A stretch of 64,000 bases of DNA from JACVRW01 sp963813495 (GTDB lineage Bacteria > Actinomycetota > Thermoleophilia > Solirubrobacterales > Thermoleophilaceae), in assembly GCA_963813495.1 (NCBI GenBank), contig CAWEZC010000011.1, positions 62,001-126,000 on the forward strand, read 5' to 3'. The position numbers and the translations under genes are program-made. The notes below the pieces were generated by a model. The model was not told the origin of the DNA, did not search any database, and saw only the letters and a program-made list of their open reading frames with translations. How positions within the stretch are numbered: position 1 is the first letter of the stretch; each line of letters starts with the position of its first letter. Below are positions 1-9,265 of the stretch, one piece after another.

Positions 1-153
1 GCACACGGCGATCCCCGCCGACTCCTGACCCCGGTGCTGGAGCGCAAACAGGGCGAAGTAGGCGAGACGCGCCACGTCGTTCTCCGGCGCATAGACGCCG
101 AAAACGCCGCATTCGTCGCGAGGCCCGTCGCGATCGTCGAGCTGTGTATTCAT
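1..153 (-). CDS. purF: Amidophosphoribosyltransferase, N-terminus only (runs off the left edge)
   Basis: First committed enzyme of de novo purine synthesis: makes 5-phosphoribosylamine from PRPP and glutamine. Only the first 51 codons are present, from an ATG ending at 153 and reading left off the window. A 14-residue propeptide ends in Glu and is followed by CGVFGVYAP, so Cys15 would become the N-terminal nucleophile after processing, as in other Ntn-type glutamine amidotransferases. LQHRGQESAG at residues 38-47 is the next conserved PurF block. It is the last visible gene of the minus-strand purine run, 88 bases after the epimerase gene. That gap holds a small hairpin (ACCCTG/CAGGGT, about 192-211). 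Confidence 0.93.
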   Translation of the reverse strand, partial: MNTQLDDRDGPRDECGVFGVYAPENDVARLAYFALFALQHRGQESAGIAVC

Positions 154-241
154 AAGTGCGCGGCGGGGCCTCCGGTACGGCCGGCGGTGAGGACCCTGCC
201 TCGGCTCAGGGTACCAGCGAGTCCCGTCGTCCCGGCGCGCC

Positions 242-1219
242 TCAGCGGGTGGTGTACGGCCCGGTCGAGACGGCGTGGTAGCCCTTGGCGCCGACCGTCG
301 CCGCGAGCGGGCTGCGCGGATCCTCGCCCGCCTGGAGGCGAGCGAGCGCACGCGCGAAGTCGTAGCGGGGCGCCCAGCCCAGGTCGCGGCGCACCCGGGC
401 GTTGACGTACACGCGCTCGATGCCGGGGAACATCGTCCAACCCCGTTCTGCGTAGAGGACCCGGAAATCAGGGAACAGCCGCCCGACCAGCGCGGGAGCA
501 TCCTCGCGCAGCTCGCCGAGATCGGCGCGCGTGAACGGCGTGGTTGCACTCACGATGTAGCGCCCGAAGCCGATCGCCGGAGCGGCGTCCAGGGCCAGCC
601 GGTGGGCGCTGACGACGTCTTCGAGGTCGACCCGCCGATACAGAAGCTCGTTGAGCTTGATGTTCAGGTCATCGTAGGCGAGCCGGACCTCCTCGCGATC
701 ATCCGGCTCGGGGAAGAAGCGCGAGGTGCGCAGAACCACGCAGGGAAGACCGCGATCGCGGTGCACCAGCTCGCAGAGATCCTCCGCGGCTGACTTGGTG
801 GCGCCGTAGATGTTCCGGGGAACCGGCGCCACGTCTTCGGTGATCCATGCCGCGGGAGCGCCCGGCGGTGGTGTGAGCGCTCGCCCGAAGGTGCTGGTCG
901 TACTCGTGAACACGAAGCGGCCGACGCCGGCCTCGACGGCCGCCTCCAGCAGGTTGAGCGTTCCCGTGAGGTTCGTGTCGACGAAGGCCTGCCGGCTGTG
1001 TGAGCCGACGTGGGGCTTGTGGAGAGTCGCGGCATGGAGTATCCCGTCGACGCTCTCGGTACAGCGGCGCACCAGGGAGCGGTCCGTGATCGAGCCCACC
1101 ACGGTGGTGAAAGGCGACTCGAGCACGTCCAGCCCAATGACGTCGAACCCGTCGGAGCCGAGCACGCGAACGAGCGCCTCGCCGAGATGGCCTGCGCTTC
1201 CGGTGACGAGAACCCTCAT
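242..1219 (-). CDS. NAD-dependent epimerase/dehydratase (extended SDR)
   Basis: A 325-residue protein of the extended short-chain dehydrogenase family, which act on nucleotide sugars and related substrates. It opens with MRVLVTGSAGHLGEAL, the Rossmann GxxGxxG dinucleotide site. Further on are TSTTSTFG (catalytic Ser/Thr region) and IYGATKSAAED (YxxxK catalytic Tyr and Lys). The substrate cannot be told from sequence. The gene starts 8 bases after purL and precedes purF by 88 bases, so it is probably cotranscribed with purine genes although no purine step needs such an enzyme. The family call is firm; the specific reaction is unknown. Confidence 0.85.
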   Translation of the reverse strand: MRVLVTGSAGHLGEALVRVLGSDGFDVIGLDVLESPFTTVVGSITDRSLVRRCTESVDGILHAATLHKPHVGSHSRQAFVDTNLTGTLNLLEAAVEAGVGRFVFTSTTSTFGRALTPPPGAPAAWITEDVAPVPRNIYGATKSAAEDLCELVHRDRGLPCVVLRTSRFFPEPDDREEVRLAYDDLNIKLNELLYRRVDLEDVVSAHRLALDAAPAIGFGRYIVSATTPFTRADLGELREDAPALVGRLFPDFRVLYAERGWTMFPGIERVYVNARVRRDLGWAPRYDFARALARLQAGEDPRSPLAATVGAKGYHAVSTGPYTTR

Positions 1220-1227
1220 CCGGGCGC

Positions 1228-3417
1228 TCAGCCGGCCGGCTGAGCGAAGTGTTGGGGAATCGAGCGCTCGTAGACCTCACGGAGGCTCTCCACGGAGAGG
1301 CTCACGCCGGCAGCAGGAATCTCGAGCCGCTCGCCCCCCACCTCCCCGAGCAGGACAGCGCCCGGCAGCGCCTCCACCGACGCGCGCGGTCCGGCGACGA
1401 TCGCTCCGCCGGCCGCCTCGCCGAACAGCAGCGTCTCGAGGGCGGAGTCCGCGGTCAGCTCGAGGCGCGCGCCCACGCCTCCCGCGATGCAGCACTCGGC
1501 AAGAGCGCAGGCCAGCCCGCCCTCGGAGATGTCGTGCACGGTGGCGAGCGTGCCGCTGCGGGCCGCCTCGCGCAGCACGCCCAGAGCCTCGACCTGCTCG
1601 CCCAGGTCCACCGCAGGCAGACCGTCGGACAGCCGGCCGCGCAGCTTCTCGAGCTCGCTCCCGGAAAGCGCGGGCGCGAACGAACCCAGCAGGGCAATGA
1701 CCTGACCCTCCTCGGCGAATCCGACGCCGGGCAGCTTGGCGGGGTCGGCCAGCTTGCCGACCATGCCCACGATCGGCGTGGGGTAGATGGGACCGCCCCC
1801 GCCCTCGTTGTAGAGCGAGACGTTGCCACCCACCACGGGCACCCCCAGGGCCAGACAGGCGTCGCGCAGACCCTCGACGGCGCGCGTGAGCTGCCAGGCC
1901 ACGTGGGGCTTCTCGGGGTTGCCGAAGTTGAGGCAGTTGGTCAGACCGAGGGGCTCGGCACCGGTGCAGGCCAGGTTGCGCGCGCACTCCAGCACCGCCT
2001 CGACCGCGCCGGTGTACGGGTCGCAGGCAACCCGGCGACCGTTGCCGTCGATCGAGACGGCGATCGCCCCGCGGCCTCCGTCGGGCCCGAGCGTGAGAAC
2101 GGCGGCGTCGGAGGCGCCCGGGCGGCGCACGGTGCGCGAGCCGACGATCGAGTCGTACTGCTCGAACACGAAGCGCTTGGAGGCGACATTGGGCGACCCG
2201 ACCAGCGCCAGCAGCGTCTCCTCCGCGCCCGCGCCCTTCCGGAGCCGCTCGGGAGGGTCCGGGTAGACCGGCTGTGCCGGCGCCTCGGGCGCGAGGTCGT
2301 AGAGCGGGACGTCGTCCACCAGCGCACCGACCGGCATGTCGCCCACCAGCTCGTCACCGTCGAACACGCGCAGCCTGCGGTTGTCCGTGACCACACCGAT
2401 CGGGGTGGCCCGCACCTCCCAGCGCCCGCACAGCGCCAGGACCTCCTCGAGCACCGAGGGCTCGACCACGCACAGCATCCGCTCCTGCGACTCGGAGACC
2501 ATGACCTCGAAGGGCTCCATGTCCGCCTCGCGCAGAGGCACCCGGGCCACGTCGATGTCGAGCCCCACCTCGCCCTTGGAGGCCATCTCCGAGGAGCTCG
2601 ACGACAGGCCTGCGGCGCCCAGGTCCTGGAGCGCGCGCAGCAGGCCCCGCTCGAGCAGCTCGAGACAGCACTCCACGAGCTTCGACTCCTCGAAGGGGTC
2701 GCCGATCTGGACACTCGGGCGCTTCGACTCGTCGTCGGCCGACAGCTCGGCGCTGGCCAGCACGGAGGCGCCGCCGATGCCGTCCCGGCCGGTGCGCGCG
2801 CCGAGCAGGACGAGCTGATTGCCGACCCCCGCCGCTGCGCTGCGGATCAGCGAATCGCGCCTAGCCAGGCCCACGCACATCGCATTGACCAGGCAGTTGT
2901 GTTCGTACGCGGGCTCGAACAGCACCTCACCGCCCACCGTGGGCACCCCGATCGAGTTGCCGTAGTGGCCGATGCCCTTGACGGCATAGTCGAAGAGGTA
3001 GCGCGAGCGACCCGAGTCGAGCTCGCCGAAACGCAGCGAGTCGAGTATCGCGATCGGGCGTGCACCCACCGCGAAGATGTCGCGCAGGATCCCGCCCACG
3101 CCGGTGGCCGCTCCCTGGAACGGCTCGACTGCGCTCGGGTGATTGTGCGACTCCACCTTGAAGGCCACGGCCAGGCCGTCACCCACGTCGACCACGCCCG
3201 CGTTCTCCCCCGGACCCATCAACAGGTGCGGCCCCTCCGTGGGCAGCAGGCGCAGCAGCTTCTTCGAGTGCTTGTAGGCGCAGTGCTCGGACCACATGAG
3301 CGAGAAGACGGCGAGCTCGAGCCCATTGGGCTCCCGCCCCAGCCGCTTGCAGATCCCCTCGTATTCCGAGTCGGTGAGCCCCAGCTCTCGATGTGAAACG
3401 GAGGCGGTCCCGCTCAC
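1228..3417 (-). CDS. purL: Phosphoribosylformylglycinamidine synthase, synthetase subunit
   Basis: ATP-dependent conversion of FGAR to FGAM in purine synthesis, using ammonia from PurQ and working in a complex with PurS. The protein is 729 residues, the small-PurL type that needs separate PurS and PurQ. Visible blocks are WSEHCAYKHS (about residues 42-51), the glycine-rich MGPGENAG and KVESHNHPS near residue 85, and ARS-type NCLNFGNPEKPH in the second half. The GTG start at 3417 was chosen because it overlaps the purQ stop (GTGA) and begins VSGTASVSHRELGLTD; the frame extends upstream, but only into purQ coding sequence. It is followed by the epimerase gene after 8 bases. Confidence 0.95.
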   Translation of the reverse strand: MSGTASVSHRELGLTDSEYEGICKRLGREPNGLELAVFSLMWSEHCAYKHSKKLLRLLPTEGPHLLMGPGENAGVVDVGDGLAVAFKVESHNHPSAVEPFQGAATGVGGILRDIFAVGARPIAILDSLRFGELDSGRSRYLFDYAVKGIGHYGNSIGVPTVGGEVLFEPAYEHNCLVNAMCVGLARRDSLIRSAAAGVGNQLVLLGARTGRDGIGGASVLASAELSADDESKRPSVQIGDPFEESKLVECCLELLERGLLRALQDLGAAGLSSSSSEMASKGEVGLDIDVARVPLREADMEPFEVMVSESQERMLCVVEPSVLEEVLALCGRWEVRATPIGVVTDNRRLRVFDGDELVGDMPVGALVDDVPLYDLAPEAPAQPVYPDPPERLRKGAGAEETLLALVGSPNVASKRFVFEQYDSIVGSRTVRRPGASDAAVLTLGPDGGRGAIAVSIDGNGRRVACDPYTGAVEAVLECARNLACTGAEPLGLTNCLNFGNPEKPHVAWQLTRAVEGLRDACLALGVPVVGGNVSLYNEGGGGPIYPTPIVGMVGKLADPAKLPGVGFAEEGQVIALLGSFAPALSGSELEKLRGRLSDGLPAVDLGEQVEALGVLREAARSGTLATVHDISEGGLACALAECCIAGGVGARLELTADSALETLLFGEAAGGAIVAGPRASVEALPGAVLLGEVGGERLEIPAAGVSLSVESLREVYERSIPQHFAQPAG

Positions 3418-4064
3418 GCAGGGACCATCGCGAGCGACTCGAACAGCCTCCCGCCGTCGGCCGAGCCCGTGAGCGGGTCGACCGCGTGCTCCGGATGGGG
3501 CATCAGCCCCATCACGTTGCGGCTCGCGTTGCATACCCCCGCGATGTCGTCCATGGTCCCGTTGGGGTTCTGCCCCGGGGCGTAGCGGAGGACGATCTGC
3601 TCCTCGGGCAGCGCGCCCGGAGGAGCGAAGTAGCGCCCGGTGGTGTGCTTGACGGGCACCGAGAGCAGCTCTCCCCGTTCACAGCCACGCGTGAAGGGGG
3701 TGTCGACGGTCTCAACCTGGACGTCGACCTGGCGGCACACGAAACGCAGCGAGTCGTTGGGCAGCAGTGCCCCCGGGAGCAGACCCGCCTCGCACAGCAC
3801 CTGGAAGCCGTTGCAGATGCCGAGCACCGGCAGACCGTCGCCGGCGAACTCGATTACGGCCTCCATCATCGGCGAGAAGCGCGCGATCGCGCCCACCCGC
3901 AGATAGTCCCCGTAGGAGAAGCCGCCGGGGACGACCACGGCGTCGATACCCGCGAGGTCGCGGTCACCGTGCCAGAGCAGTTCGGCCTCGCCGAAGCGCC
4001 GGCAGGCACTCAGGGCGTCGACCTCGTCACAGGATCCCGGAAAGCGAACCACGCCGAACTTCAT
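3414..4064 (-). CDS. purQ: Phosphoribosylformylglycinamidine synthase, glutaminase subunit
   Basis: Class I glutamine amidotransferase that supplies ammonia to PurL. The protein is 216 residues beginning MKFGVVRFPGSCDE. The nucleophile is Cys84 in LGICNGFQ, and PHPEHAVD near the C-terminus holds the His and Glu of the triad. The start is the ATG at 4064, which overlaps the purS stop (ATGA); upstream in-frame codons belong to purS DNA. The stop overlaps the purL GTG. The tight purS-purQ-purL coupling matches the need for a fixed subunit ratio. Confidence 0.96.
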   Translation of the reverse strand: MKFGVVRFPGSCDEVDALSACRRFGEAELLWHGDRDLAGIDAVVVPGGFSYGDYLRVGAIARFSPMMEAVIEFAGDGLPVLGICNGFQVLCEAGLLPGALLPNDSLRFVCRQVDVQVETVDTPFTRGCERGELLSVPVKHTTGRYFAPPGALPEEQIVLRYAPGQNPNGTMDDIAGVCNASRNVMGLMPHPEHAVDPLTGSADGGRLFESLAMVPA

Positions 4065-4291
4065 GGCCTCGTGACCTCTATCACCTCGTAGTCCTCGATC
4101 AGCGGATTGGCCAAAAGCCGTTCGCACATTGCGGGAACTTGCGACCCGTCCTCCACGTCCAACTCGATCAACCGGCCGACGTGCACGTTGGCCACCCCCT
4201 CGAAGCCGAGAGCGGGGAGCGCACGCTCCACCGCCTGACCCTGCGGATCGAGGATGCCCTGCTTCGGGCGAATCAACACCCTCGCCCTCAC
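4061..4291 (-). CDS. purS: Phosphoribosylformylglycinamidine synthase, PurS subunit
   Basis: A 76-residue subunit that bridges PurL and PurQ and helps pass ammonia between them. It begins VRARVLIRPKQGILDPQG, the usual first strand and DPQG turn of PurS, followed by a central ALPALGFEGVANVHVGR block and C-terminal LLANPLIEDYEV. The start is the GTG at 4291, overlapping the purC stop (GTGA); its stop overlaps purQ (ATGA). Length and residues fit the family well. Confidence 0.94.
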   Translation of the reverse strand: MRARVLIRPKQGILDPQGQAVERALPALGFEGVANVHVGRLIELDVEDGSQVPAMCERLLANPLIEDYEVIEVTRP

Positions 4292-5187
4292 TTGCGAGAG
4301 CTCTCCAGCCAGGCGGAGAAGGGCTCGCCGGCTATCCGCTCGTAGGCCTCCAGGTAGCGAGCGCGTGTGCCCTCCACCACCTCGCCGGGTATGGCGGGAG
4401 CGGGCGGCGTCTTGTCCCAGCCGGATCCGGCCGCCCAGTCGCGGACGTACTGCTTGTCGAAGCTGGGCTGCCCCCGCCCGGGCTCGTAGCCGTCGGCGGG
4501 CCAGAAGCGCGACGAGTCGGGCGTGAGCACCTCGTCGCCGAGCACGATGGTGCCGCCTGTGCCCCCCCGGGTATCGGGACGCCGCCCGAACTCGAACTTG
4601 GTGTCCGCGAGGATGATCCCGCGCTCTCGCGCGTGTGCGGCCCCGAGCTCGTACAGGGCGAGCGAGAGACGCCGCAGCTCCTCGAGCAGTGACCGGTCGC
4701 CCACGATCTCGACCGCCCGCTCGAAGTCGACGTTCTCGTCGTGGTCGCCCACCTCGGCCTTCGTGGCGGGAGTGAAGATCGGCTCCGGGAGCTGCTCGGA
4801 CTCCTTCAGGCCGGCGGGAAGGCCGACGCCGCAAACCGCCCCGGTGGCCTGGTAGTCCTTCCAGCCCGAACCGGTGATGTAACCGCGCACGACGCACTCC
4901 ACCGGCACCATCTCGAGCCGCTCGACCAGCATCGCGCGGCCGCGAAGGTCGTCCGGGACCTCGGTGTATGAGACGAGATGGTTGGGGCAGACCTCGCCGC
5001 TGCGGGCCAGCCAGAAAGCGGTCAGGCCCGTGAGGACCTTTCCCTTGTCGGGAATCGGCGTGGGGTGAACCACGTCGTACGTGGAGATGCGGTCGCTGGC
5101 GACGAGCAGCAGGCGGTCGTCACCCACGGCGTAGATATCGCGCACCTTCCCGCTCGAGAGGTGCGTTAGAGCGGCGGGGTCGCTCAC
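4288..5187 (-). CDS. purC: Phosphoribosylaminoimidazole-succinocarboxamide synthase (SAICAR synthase)
   Basis: Joins CAIR and aspartate, using ATP, to give SAICAR in purine synthesis. The protein is 299 residues with SSGKVRDIYAVGDDRLLLVASDRIS at the start (the nucleotide-binding region), PVECVVRGYITGSGWKDY in the middle, and DTKFEFG and VLGDEVLTPDSSRFW later, all SAICAR synthase blocks. The GTG start at 5187 gives MSDPAALTHL. It is the first gene of the purC-purS-purQ-purL run; the promoter must lie in the 5188-5349 gap, which is shared with the divergent propeller gene. Confidence 0.95.
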   Translation of the reverse strand: MSDPAALTHLSSGKVRDIYAVGDDRLLLVASDRISTYDVVHPTPIPDKGKVLTGLTAFWLARSGEVCPNHLVSYTEVPDDLRGRAMLVERLEMVPVECVVRGYITGSGWKDYQATGAVCGVGLPAGLKESEQLPEPIFTPATKAEVGDHDENVDFERAVEIVGDRSLLEELRRLSLALYELGAAHARERGIILADTKFEFGRRPDTRGGTGGTIVLGDEVLTPDSSRFWPADGYEPGRGQPSFDKQYVRDWAAGSGWDKTPPAPAIPGEVVEGTRARYLEAYERIAGEPFSAWLESSRK

Positions 5188-5211
5188 CGGGCCGAGGCTA
5201 TCAATGGGTGC

Positions 5212-5245
5212 CGACCTCTCGGTCGTCCCACGGCGAGGGCGTGGG
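5212..5245 (-). other. Two adjacent hairpins in the purC leader region
   Basis: Two perfect stem-loops lie 26-60 bases upstream of purC. One is CGACC/GGTCG with a TCTC loop (5212-5225). The other is CCCACG/CGTGGG with a seven-base loop (5227-5245). They could form in the purC leader RNA and affect expression, or be chance in GC-rich DNA. No T-run follows either, so they are not classical terminators. Confidence 0.25.
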
Positions 5246-5349
5246 AAACGACCTTTGCTGTACCCGCACCGGGCACGCGAAGTTCACCATTGCAGTAGCG
5301 TTGATTGACGGACTCGCACTGGATTCGGCCCCGAACCCTACAAAGGCGC

Positions 5350-7272
5350 ATGCGCAAGATCACACTGGCTGCAATGGCCCTGCTGCTGGCCACTCCGGTG
5401 AGCGCGCTTGCTGCGCGCGACGCCTACGTGGCCGACAACGCAGCCGGTGAGTTGGTGCAGCTGGCCGTGGGCGGCGGCGGAGCACTCACCCCGCTCGTGC
5501 CACCGTCGCTGCCGGCCACCCAACCGCGACGGCTGACCATGACGCCTGACGGGACCTCGCTCTACGTGACGGCCGGCGCCTCCGGACAGGGGCGCGTGCT
5601 CCAGTACGACGTAAGCGCCACCGGCCTCGCTTCGCCCAAGGCGCCGGCCCAGGTGGCGGCCGGCAAGCTCCCGACCGCGATCGCCGCCGGCCCGTCGGGC
5701 AAAACGCTCTACGTGGCTGACCACGGCTCCAGCAGACTGCTCCAGTTCGCGATCGGGTCTGGCGGACTGCTCGAGTCGCTCGGTTCGGTCGCCCTCGTGG
5801 ACAAGCCCTCCGCAGTGGCCGTGTCCCCGGACGGGGCCAGCGTCTACGTGACCATCAGCGGATGGGTGAAGCGCTACGCGGTCGGGCCCGACGGCCGGCT
5901 GGATCCCGCCAGCCTTGCGGCCGTGATCACCGGCGGCCCGCTGACCGACGTCGCACTCACGCCTGACGGCGCCCACCTGTACGCATCGAGCAGCGACGGC
6001 CGCATCTTCCAGTTCGCCGTCGGTGCCGGCGGCGCGCTCAGCGCCCTGGCTCCCGCCACGGTCCCGCTCGGCGGCGGCAGGCCGGCGGCGCTGGCGATCG
6101 CGCCCGGCGGCACGAGCCTTTACGCGGCGGCGTCCTCCTCGGCCGTGGGCGAGCGCCGGCTCGTCCAGTACGCCATCGAAGCCGACGGCCGCCTCAGCGC
6201 CCGGGTTCCGGCCTCGGTGGCCGTGTCGGGAGCAAACCTCGGTGACCTGGCTCTCACCCCCGACGGGCGCAGCCTCTACGCCGCGGGTGGCGACCTCCAG
6301 CTGTTCGACCTCGGCCGGGACGGCCTGGCGTCGCCCAAGGCGCCGCCGGCCCTCGACCTAGTCGGCGCCGGCGGGGTGGTCGTGAGTCCCAACCAGGCCC
6401 CGGTGGCTCGCTTCGAGGTATTCGTGGCGCCCGCCGGGAGCGCGGTCTCATTCGATGCCCGGGGCGCGGCCGACCCTGACGGCTCGATCCTTCGCTACGA
6501 CTGGGACTTCGGCGACGGCAACGTGCTGGCGGACGGAGGCCCGACGGTGAGCCACGTCTACACCCGGCCCGGCGTTTACCAGGCCAAGCTCGCGGTCACC
6601 GACAACGAGGGCGCCTCCACGCGCACGGTCTTCACCGGCACCTCGGTGCTGGGCAACGGCGCTCCCAGCGCCGAGGCGGTGCGCTTCATCGACGTGCCGG
6701 CGCCCACGGCCCCACCCGAGCCGGCGGCACCGGCCCAGGCCCCCACCCCGGACCTCGGCGAGACGATCATCGTGGAGCCCGCCGGCGGACGCGTGCGGGT
6801 GCGGCTCCCGCGCCGGCGCAGCTTCCAGCGGCTGGCGACGCTGCGCGAGATCCCGGTCGGATCGCTGGTGGACACCACCAGGGGGCGCGTGCTGCTCAGC
6901 TCGGTGCGCAGCCGCCGCGGCGGAGTGCAGCAGGGCCGCTTCTTCGATGGTCTGTTCAAGGTGCGCCAGCGCCGCTCGGACCGCTACCTCACCGAACTGC
7001 TGCTGACCGGCTCCTACGGCCCCTGCAACACCGGTCAGGCACGCGCCTCGCGGGCCTCGCGCCGGCGCCTCTGGGGCAACGCCAACGGCCGTTTCCGCAC
7101 GCGCGGGCGCTACTCGTCCGGCGCCGTGCGCGGGACGCGCTGGCTGGTCGAGGACAGCTGCCGCGGCACGCTCACCGCCGTACGGCGCGGCGAGGTTGCG
7201 GTACGGGACTTCGGTCTCGACACCACCACTCTGGTCGAGGCGGGTGACCGCTACCTCGCCCGCGCGCGTTAG
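5350..7272 (+). CDS. Secreted beta-propeller protein with PKD domain
   Basis: A 640-residue exported protein. MRKITLAAMALLLATPVSALAARD is a clear signal peptide. Residues about 25-340 form repeats of roughly 45 residues with LTPDGTSLYV, VSPDGASVYV and LTPDGAHLYA, typical of seven-bladed lactonase/YncE-like propellers. A PKD (Ig-like) domain spans about 347-430 with YDWDFGDG. The C-terminus (about 470-640) is Arg-rich, with Cys residues, and unrecognised. The ATG at 5350 was chosen because it begins the signal peptide. No catalytic residues can be assigned; an extracellular binding or surface role is inferred. The stop overlaps the cyclase stop by 3 bases (tail to tail). Confidence 0.8.
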   Translation: MRKITLAAMALLLATPVSALAARDAYVADNAAGELVQLAVGGGGALTPLVPPSLPATQPRRLTMTPDGTSLYVTAGASGQGRVLQYDVSATGLASPKAPAQVAAGKLPTAIAAGPSGKTLYVADHGSSRLLQFAIGSGGLLESLGSVALVDKPSAVAVSPDGASVYVTISGWVKRYAVGPDGRLDPASLAAVITGGPLTDVALTPDGAHLYASSSDGRIFQFAVGAGGALSALAPATVPLGGGRPAALAIAPGGTSLYAAASSSAVGERRLVQYAIEADGRLSARVPASVAVSGANLGDLALTPDGRSLYAAGGDLQLFDLGRDGLASPKAPPALDLVGAGGVVVSPNQAPVARFEVFVAPAGSAVSFDARGAADPDGSILRYDWDFGDGNVLADGGPTVSHVYTRPGVYQAKLAVTDNEGASTRTVFTGTSVLGNGAPSAEAVRFIDVPAPTAPPEPAAPAQAPTPDLGETIIVEPAGGRVRVRLPRRRSFQRLATLREIPVGSLVDTTRGRVLLSSVRSRRGGVQQGRFFDGLFKVRQRRSDRYLTELLLTGSYGPCNTGQARASRASRRRLWGNANGRFRTRGRYSSGAVRGTRWLVEDSCRGTLTAVRRGEVAVRDFGLDTTTLVEAGDRYLARAR

Positions 7273-9059
7273 TGGTTGCTCCCGTTTCGCGCGTCCACCG
7301 ACCAGAGCGTGACCTGAACCTGCTTGCCGCGGACCTCGAAGTCCCCGGCATTGACCAGGTCGGGCTGCTGGGAGGTCAGCATCGCGCGGGTGGACTCCGA
7401 CATGAAGATCATGTGCGGCGTGCCCTTGGTCATGCCCTCGAGGCGCGACGCAGTGTTGGTGGTATCACCGATCACGGTGTACTCGAGCCGGCGTTCGGAG
7501 CCCACGTTGCCGGCCATCACCGCCCCCGAGTTCAGTCCGACGCCGATGCGGAAGCCGTCCCCATGGCCCTCGGAGCGCATCCACGCGTTGAATTCGTCGA
7601 GCGCCTCCCCGGTCATGTCGCGCGCCGCAGCCAGGGCCCGATCGGCGTGGTCGTCCTGCTCGATCGGTGCCCCGAAGGCCGCCATGATGCCGTCACCCAT
7701 GAAGCACACGAGCGTGCCGCCGTGAGCGAGGATCACGTCGGTCATGGTCGTGAGGTAGCGGTTGAGAACCGTGATCACGGTCTCCGGGGGCTGGGATTCG
7801 GAGAACGTCGTGAAGCCGCGGACGTCTGCGAACAGCACGGTCGCCACGCGCCGCTCCCCGCCCAGCCGCAGGTCCTCGTTGACGTCCTTGAGCACCTCAT
7901 CGACCACGGGCTCGGGGACGAAGCGCGAGAACAGATCGCGTACGCGCTCCCTCTCGAAGGCGTTCACCACGAGTCCGACCGCGAGCGCGCCCACTGCGCC
8001 GAGGGCGAGCGAGAGCTCGGGGTAGGTGAACGAGACGATCCGGCCGGAGTTGAACATCAGCTGTACGAAGACCGCGTAGAGCGCCACGAGCCCGATGGCG
8101 GTGATGGCGGCGCGAAACGGCCCGAAGCGGATTGCCAGCAGCGGGCCGACCGCCCCGAACAGGAGGATCAGCACCACCACGGTCCACGACGGCGCGCTGC
8201 GCAGCGGGAAGTCACGCAGCAGCGTGGAGATCGCGTTGGCCTGGACCTCCACGCCGTACATGTACGCGTCACCGCTGACCGAGGTGGGATGCACGTCCTG
8301 CAACGACGGCGTAGTGGCGCCCACGACCACGATCTTGTCGCGGAAGGTCTCGGGGGGGACGTTTCCGCGCAGCAGCTGGTGGAAGGGCACTCGCGTGACG
8401 TTCGAGCGCCCGTGGAAGTCGATCCAGGCGGGATCAGGGAAGGAGGCGGGGTCGACCCGGCGCCGCCCGGCCCGCTCGACGGCCGCCACCGGAAAGGTCT
8501 CGAGCCTGTCCAGCTCGGGAGACATCCGCCGCACCACGCGCCCACCGTCGGTCTCGTAGCCGGCGTGTGCGGCCCGGGTGCGCAACTGGCGCAGCACCGC
8601 CGGACCGCCGAAGACGTTGGAACGGCCGCGGTCGTCCACCACCGTGGTGGCCAGCACGACGTTGCCCGCCTTGGCCACCGCGTCGGCCAGCGCCTGGTCG
8701 TCCACCGGAGTCGACGCCTCGGTGAACTGCACGTCGTAGGCGATCACCCGGGCGCCCGCTCTGCGTAGCTGCTTGATCGCCTCCGCGTGCAGCGACCGCG
8801 GGAATGGCCACTGCTCCCCAAGCTCCTTAAAGCTCGCCTCGCCGATACCCACGATCACCACGTCCTCGGGCGGGTCGAGGTCGCCCCTGATCGCGAAGCG
8901 CGCGTCGATCGTGTCGAGCTCGGAGCCCTCCAGCACGTCCGTCAGGTAGGCGGCGAGCACGAAGCCGGTGAGAACCAGAGCGGTGCCCACGAACATGAGC
9001 AGGCGCAGGCGCCGTCCCGACCGCCGCCAGCGGCGCCCGTTGTTGTGCGAGTCCCCCAT
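7269..9059 (-). CDS. CHASE2-domain adenylate/guanylate cyclase
   Basis: A membrane class III nucleotide cyclase of 596 residues. An N-terminal membrane helix (LLMFVGTALVLTGFVLAAYL) is followed by an extracellular CHASE2 sensor of about 240 residues. Three further helices (for example VVVLILLFGAVGPLLAI) lead to a cytoplasmic cyclase domain from about residue 400. The metal-binding aspartates are in VLFADVRGFT (about 408) and CFMGDGIMAAF (about 453); YTVIGDTTNTASRLE carries substrate and transition-state residues, so it looks active. It probably makes cAMP in response to an unknown outside signal. The ATG at 9059 is preferred to a TTG at 9080 because the basic MGDSHNNGRRWRR precedes the first helix directly. 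Confidence 0.88.
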   Translation of the reverse strand: MGDSHNNGRRWRRSGRRLRLLMFVGTALVLTGFVLAAYLTDVLEGSELDTIDARFAIRGDLDPPEDVVIVGIGEASFKELGEQWPFPRSLHAEAIKQLRRAGARVIAYDVQFTEASTPVDDQALADAVAKAGNVVLATTVVDDRGRSNVFGGPAVLRQLRTRAAHAGYETDGGRVVRRMSPELDRLETFPVAAVERAGRRRVDPASFPDPAWIDFHGRSNVTRVPFHQLLRGNVPPETFRDKIVVVGATTPSLQDVHPTSVSGDAYMYGVEVQANAISTLLRDFPLRSAPSWTVVVLILLFGAVGPLLAIRFGPFRAAITAIGLVALYAVFVQLMFNSGRIVSFTYPELSLALGAVGALAVGLVVNAFERERVRDLFSRFVPEPVVDEVLKDVNEDLRLGGERRVATVLFADVRGFTTFSESQPPETVITVLNRYLTTMTDVILAHGGTLVCFMGDGIMAAFGAPIEQDDHADRALAAARDMTGEALDEFNAWMRSEGHGDGFRIGVGLNSGAVMAGNVGSERRLEYTVIGDTTNTASRLEGMTKGTPHMIFMSESTRAMLTSQQPDLVNAGDFEVRGKQVQVTLWSVDARNGSNH

Positions 9060-9265
9060 TCTCGCCCCAGTCTGGCCCAAGAACGAACTTCGTGCTGGCG
9101 CTCGGAAGACAGCGTGATCTCCGTCACGGTCGTTTGCGCCGTTTCGAGCATGCTCCTATGGTCCGCCAGGGACTCCTTTGCAACTCCAGATGCCTCCTCT
9201 TCACGCCGTCACGGCGCCCGCCGCCGCCCTCCCGACCGGGCCGGCGCACGCCGGCCGCTGAGCCC

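Noticed and set aside
1249..3396. Long plus-strand open frame (715 codons) opposite purL
   Set aside because: Antisense shadow in GC-rich DNA; its product is Arg/Gln/His-rich with no domain, while purL is unmistakable.
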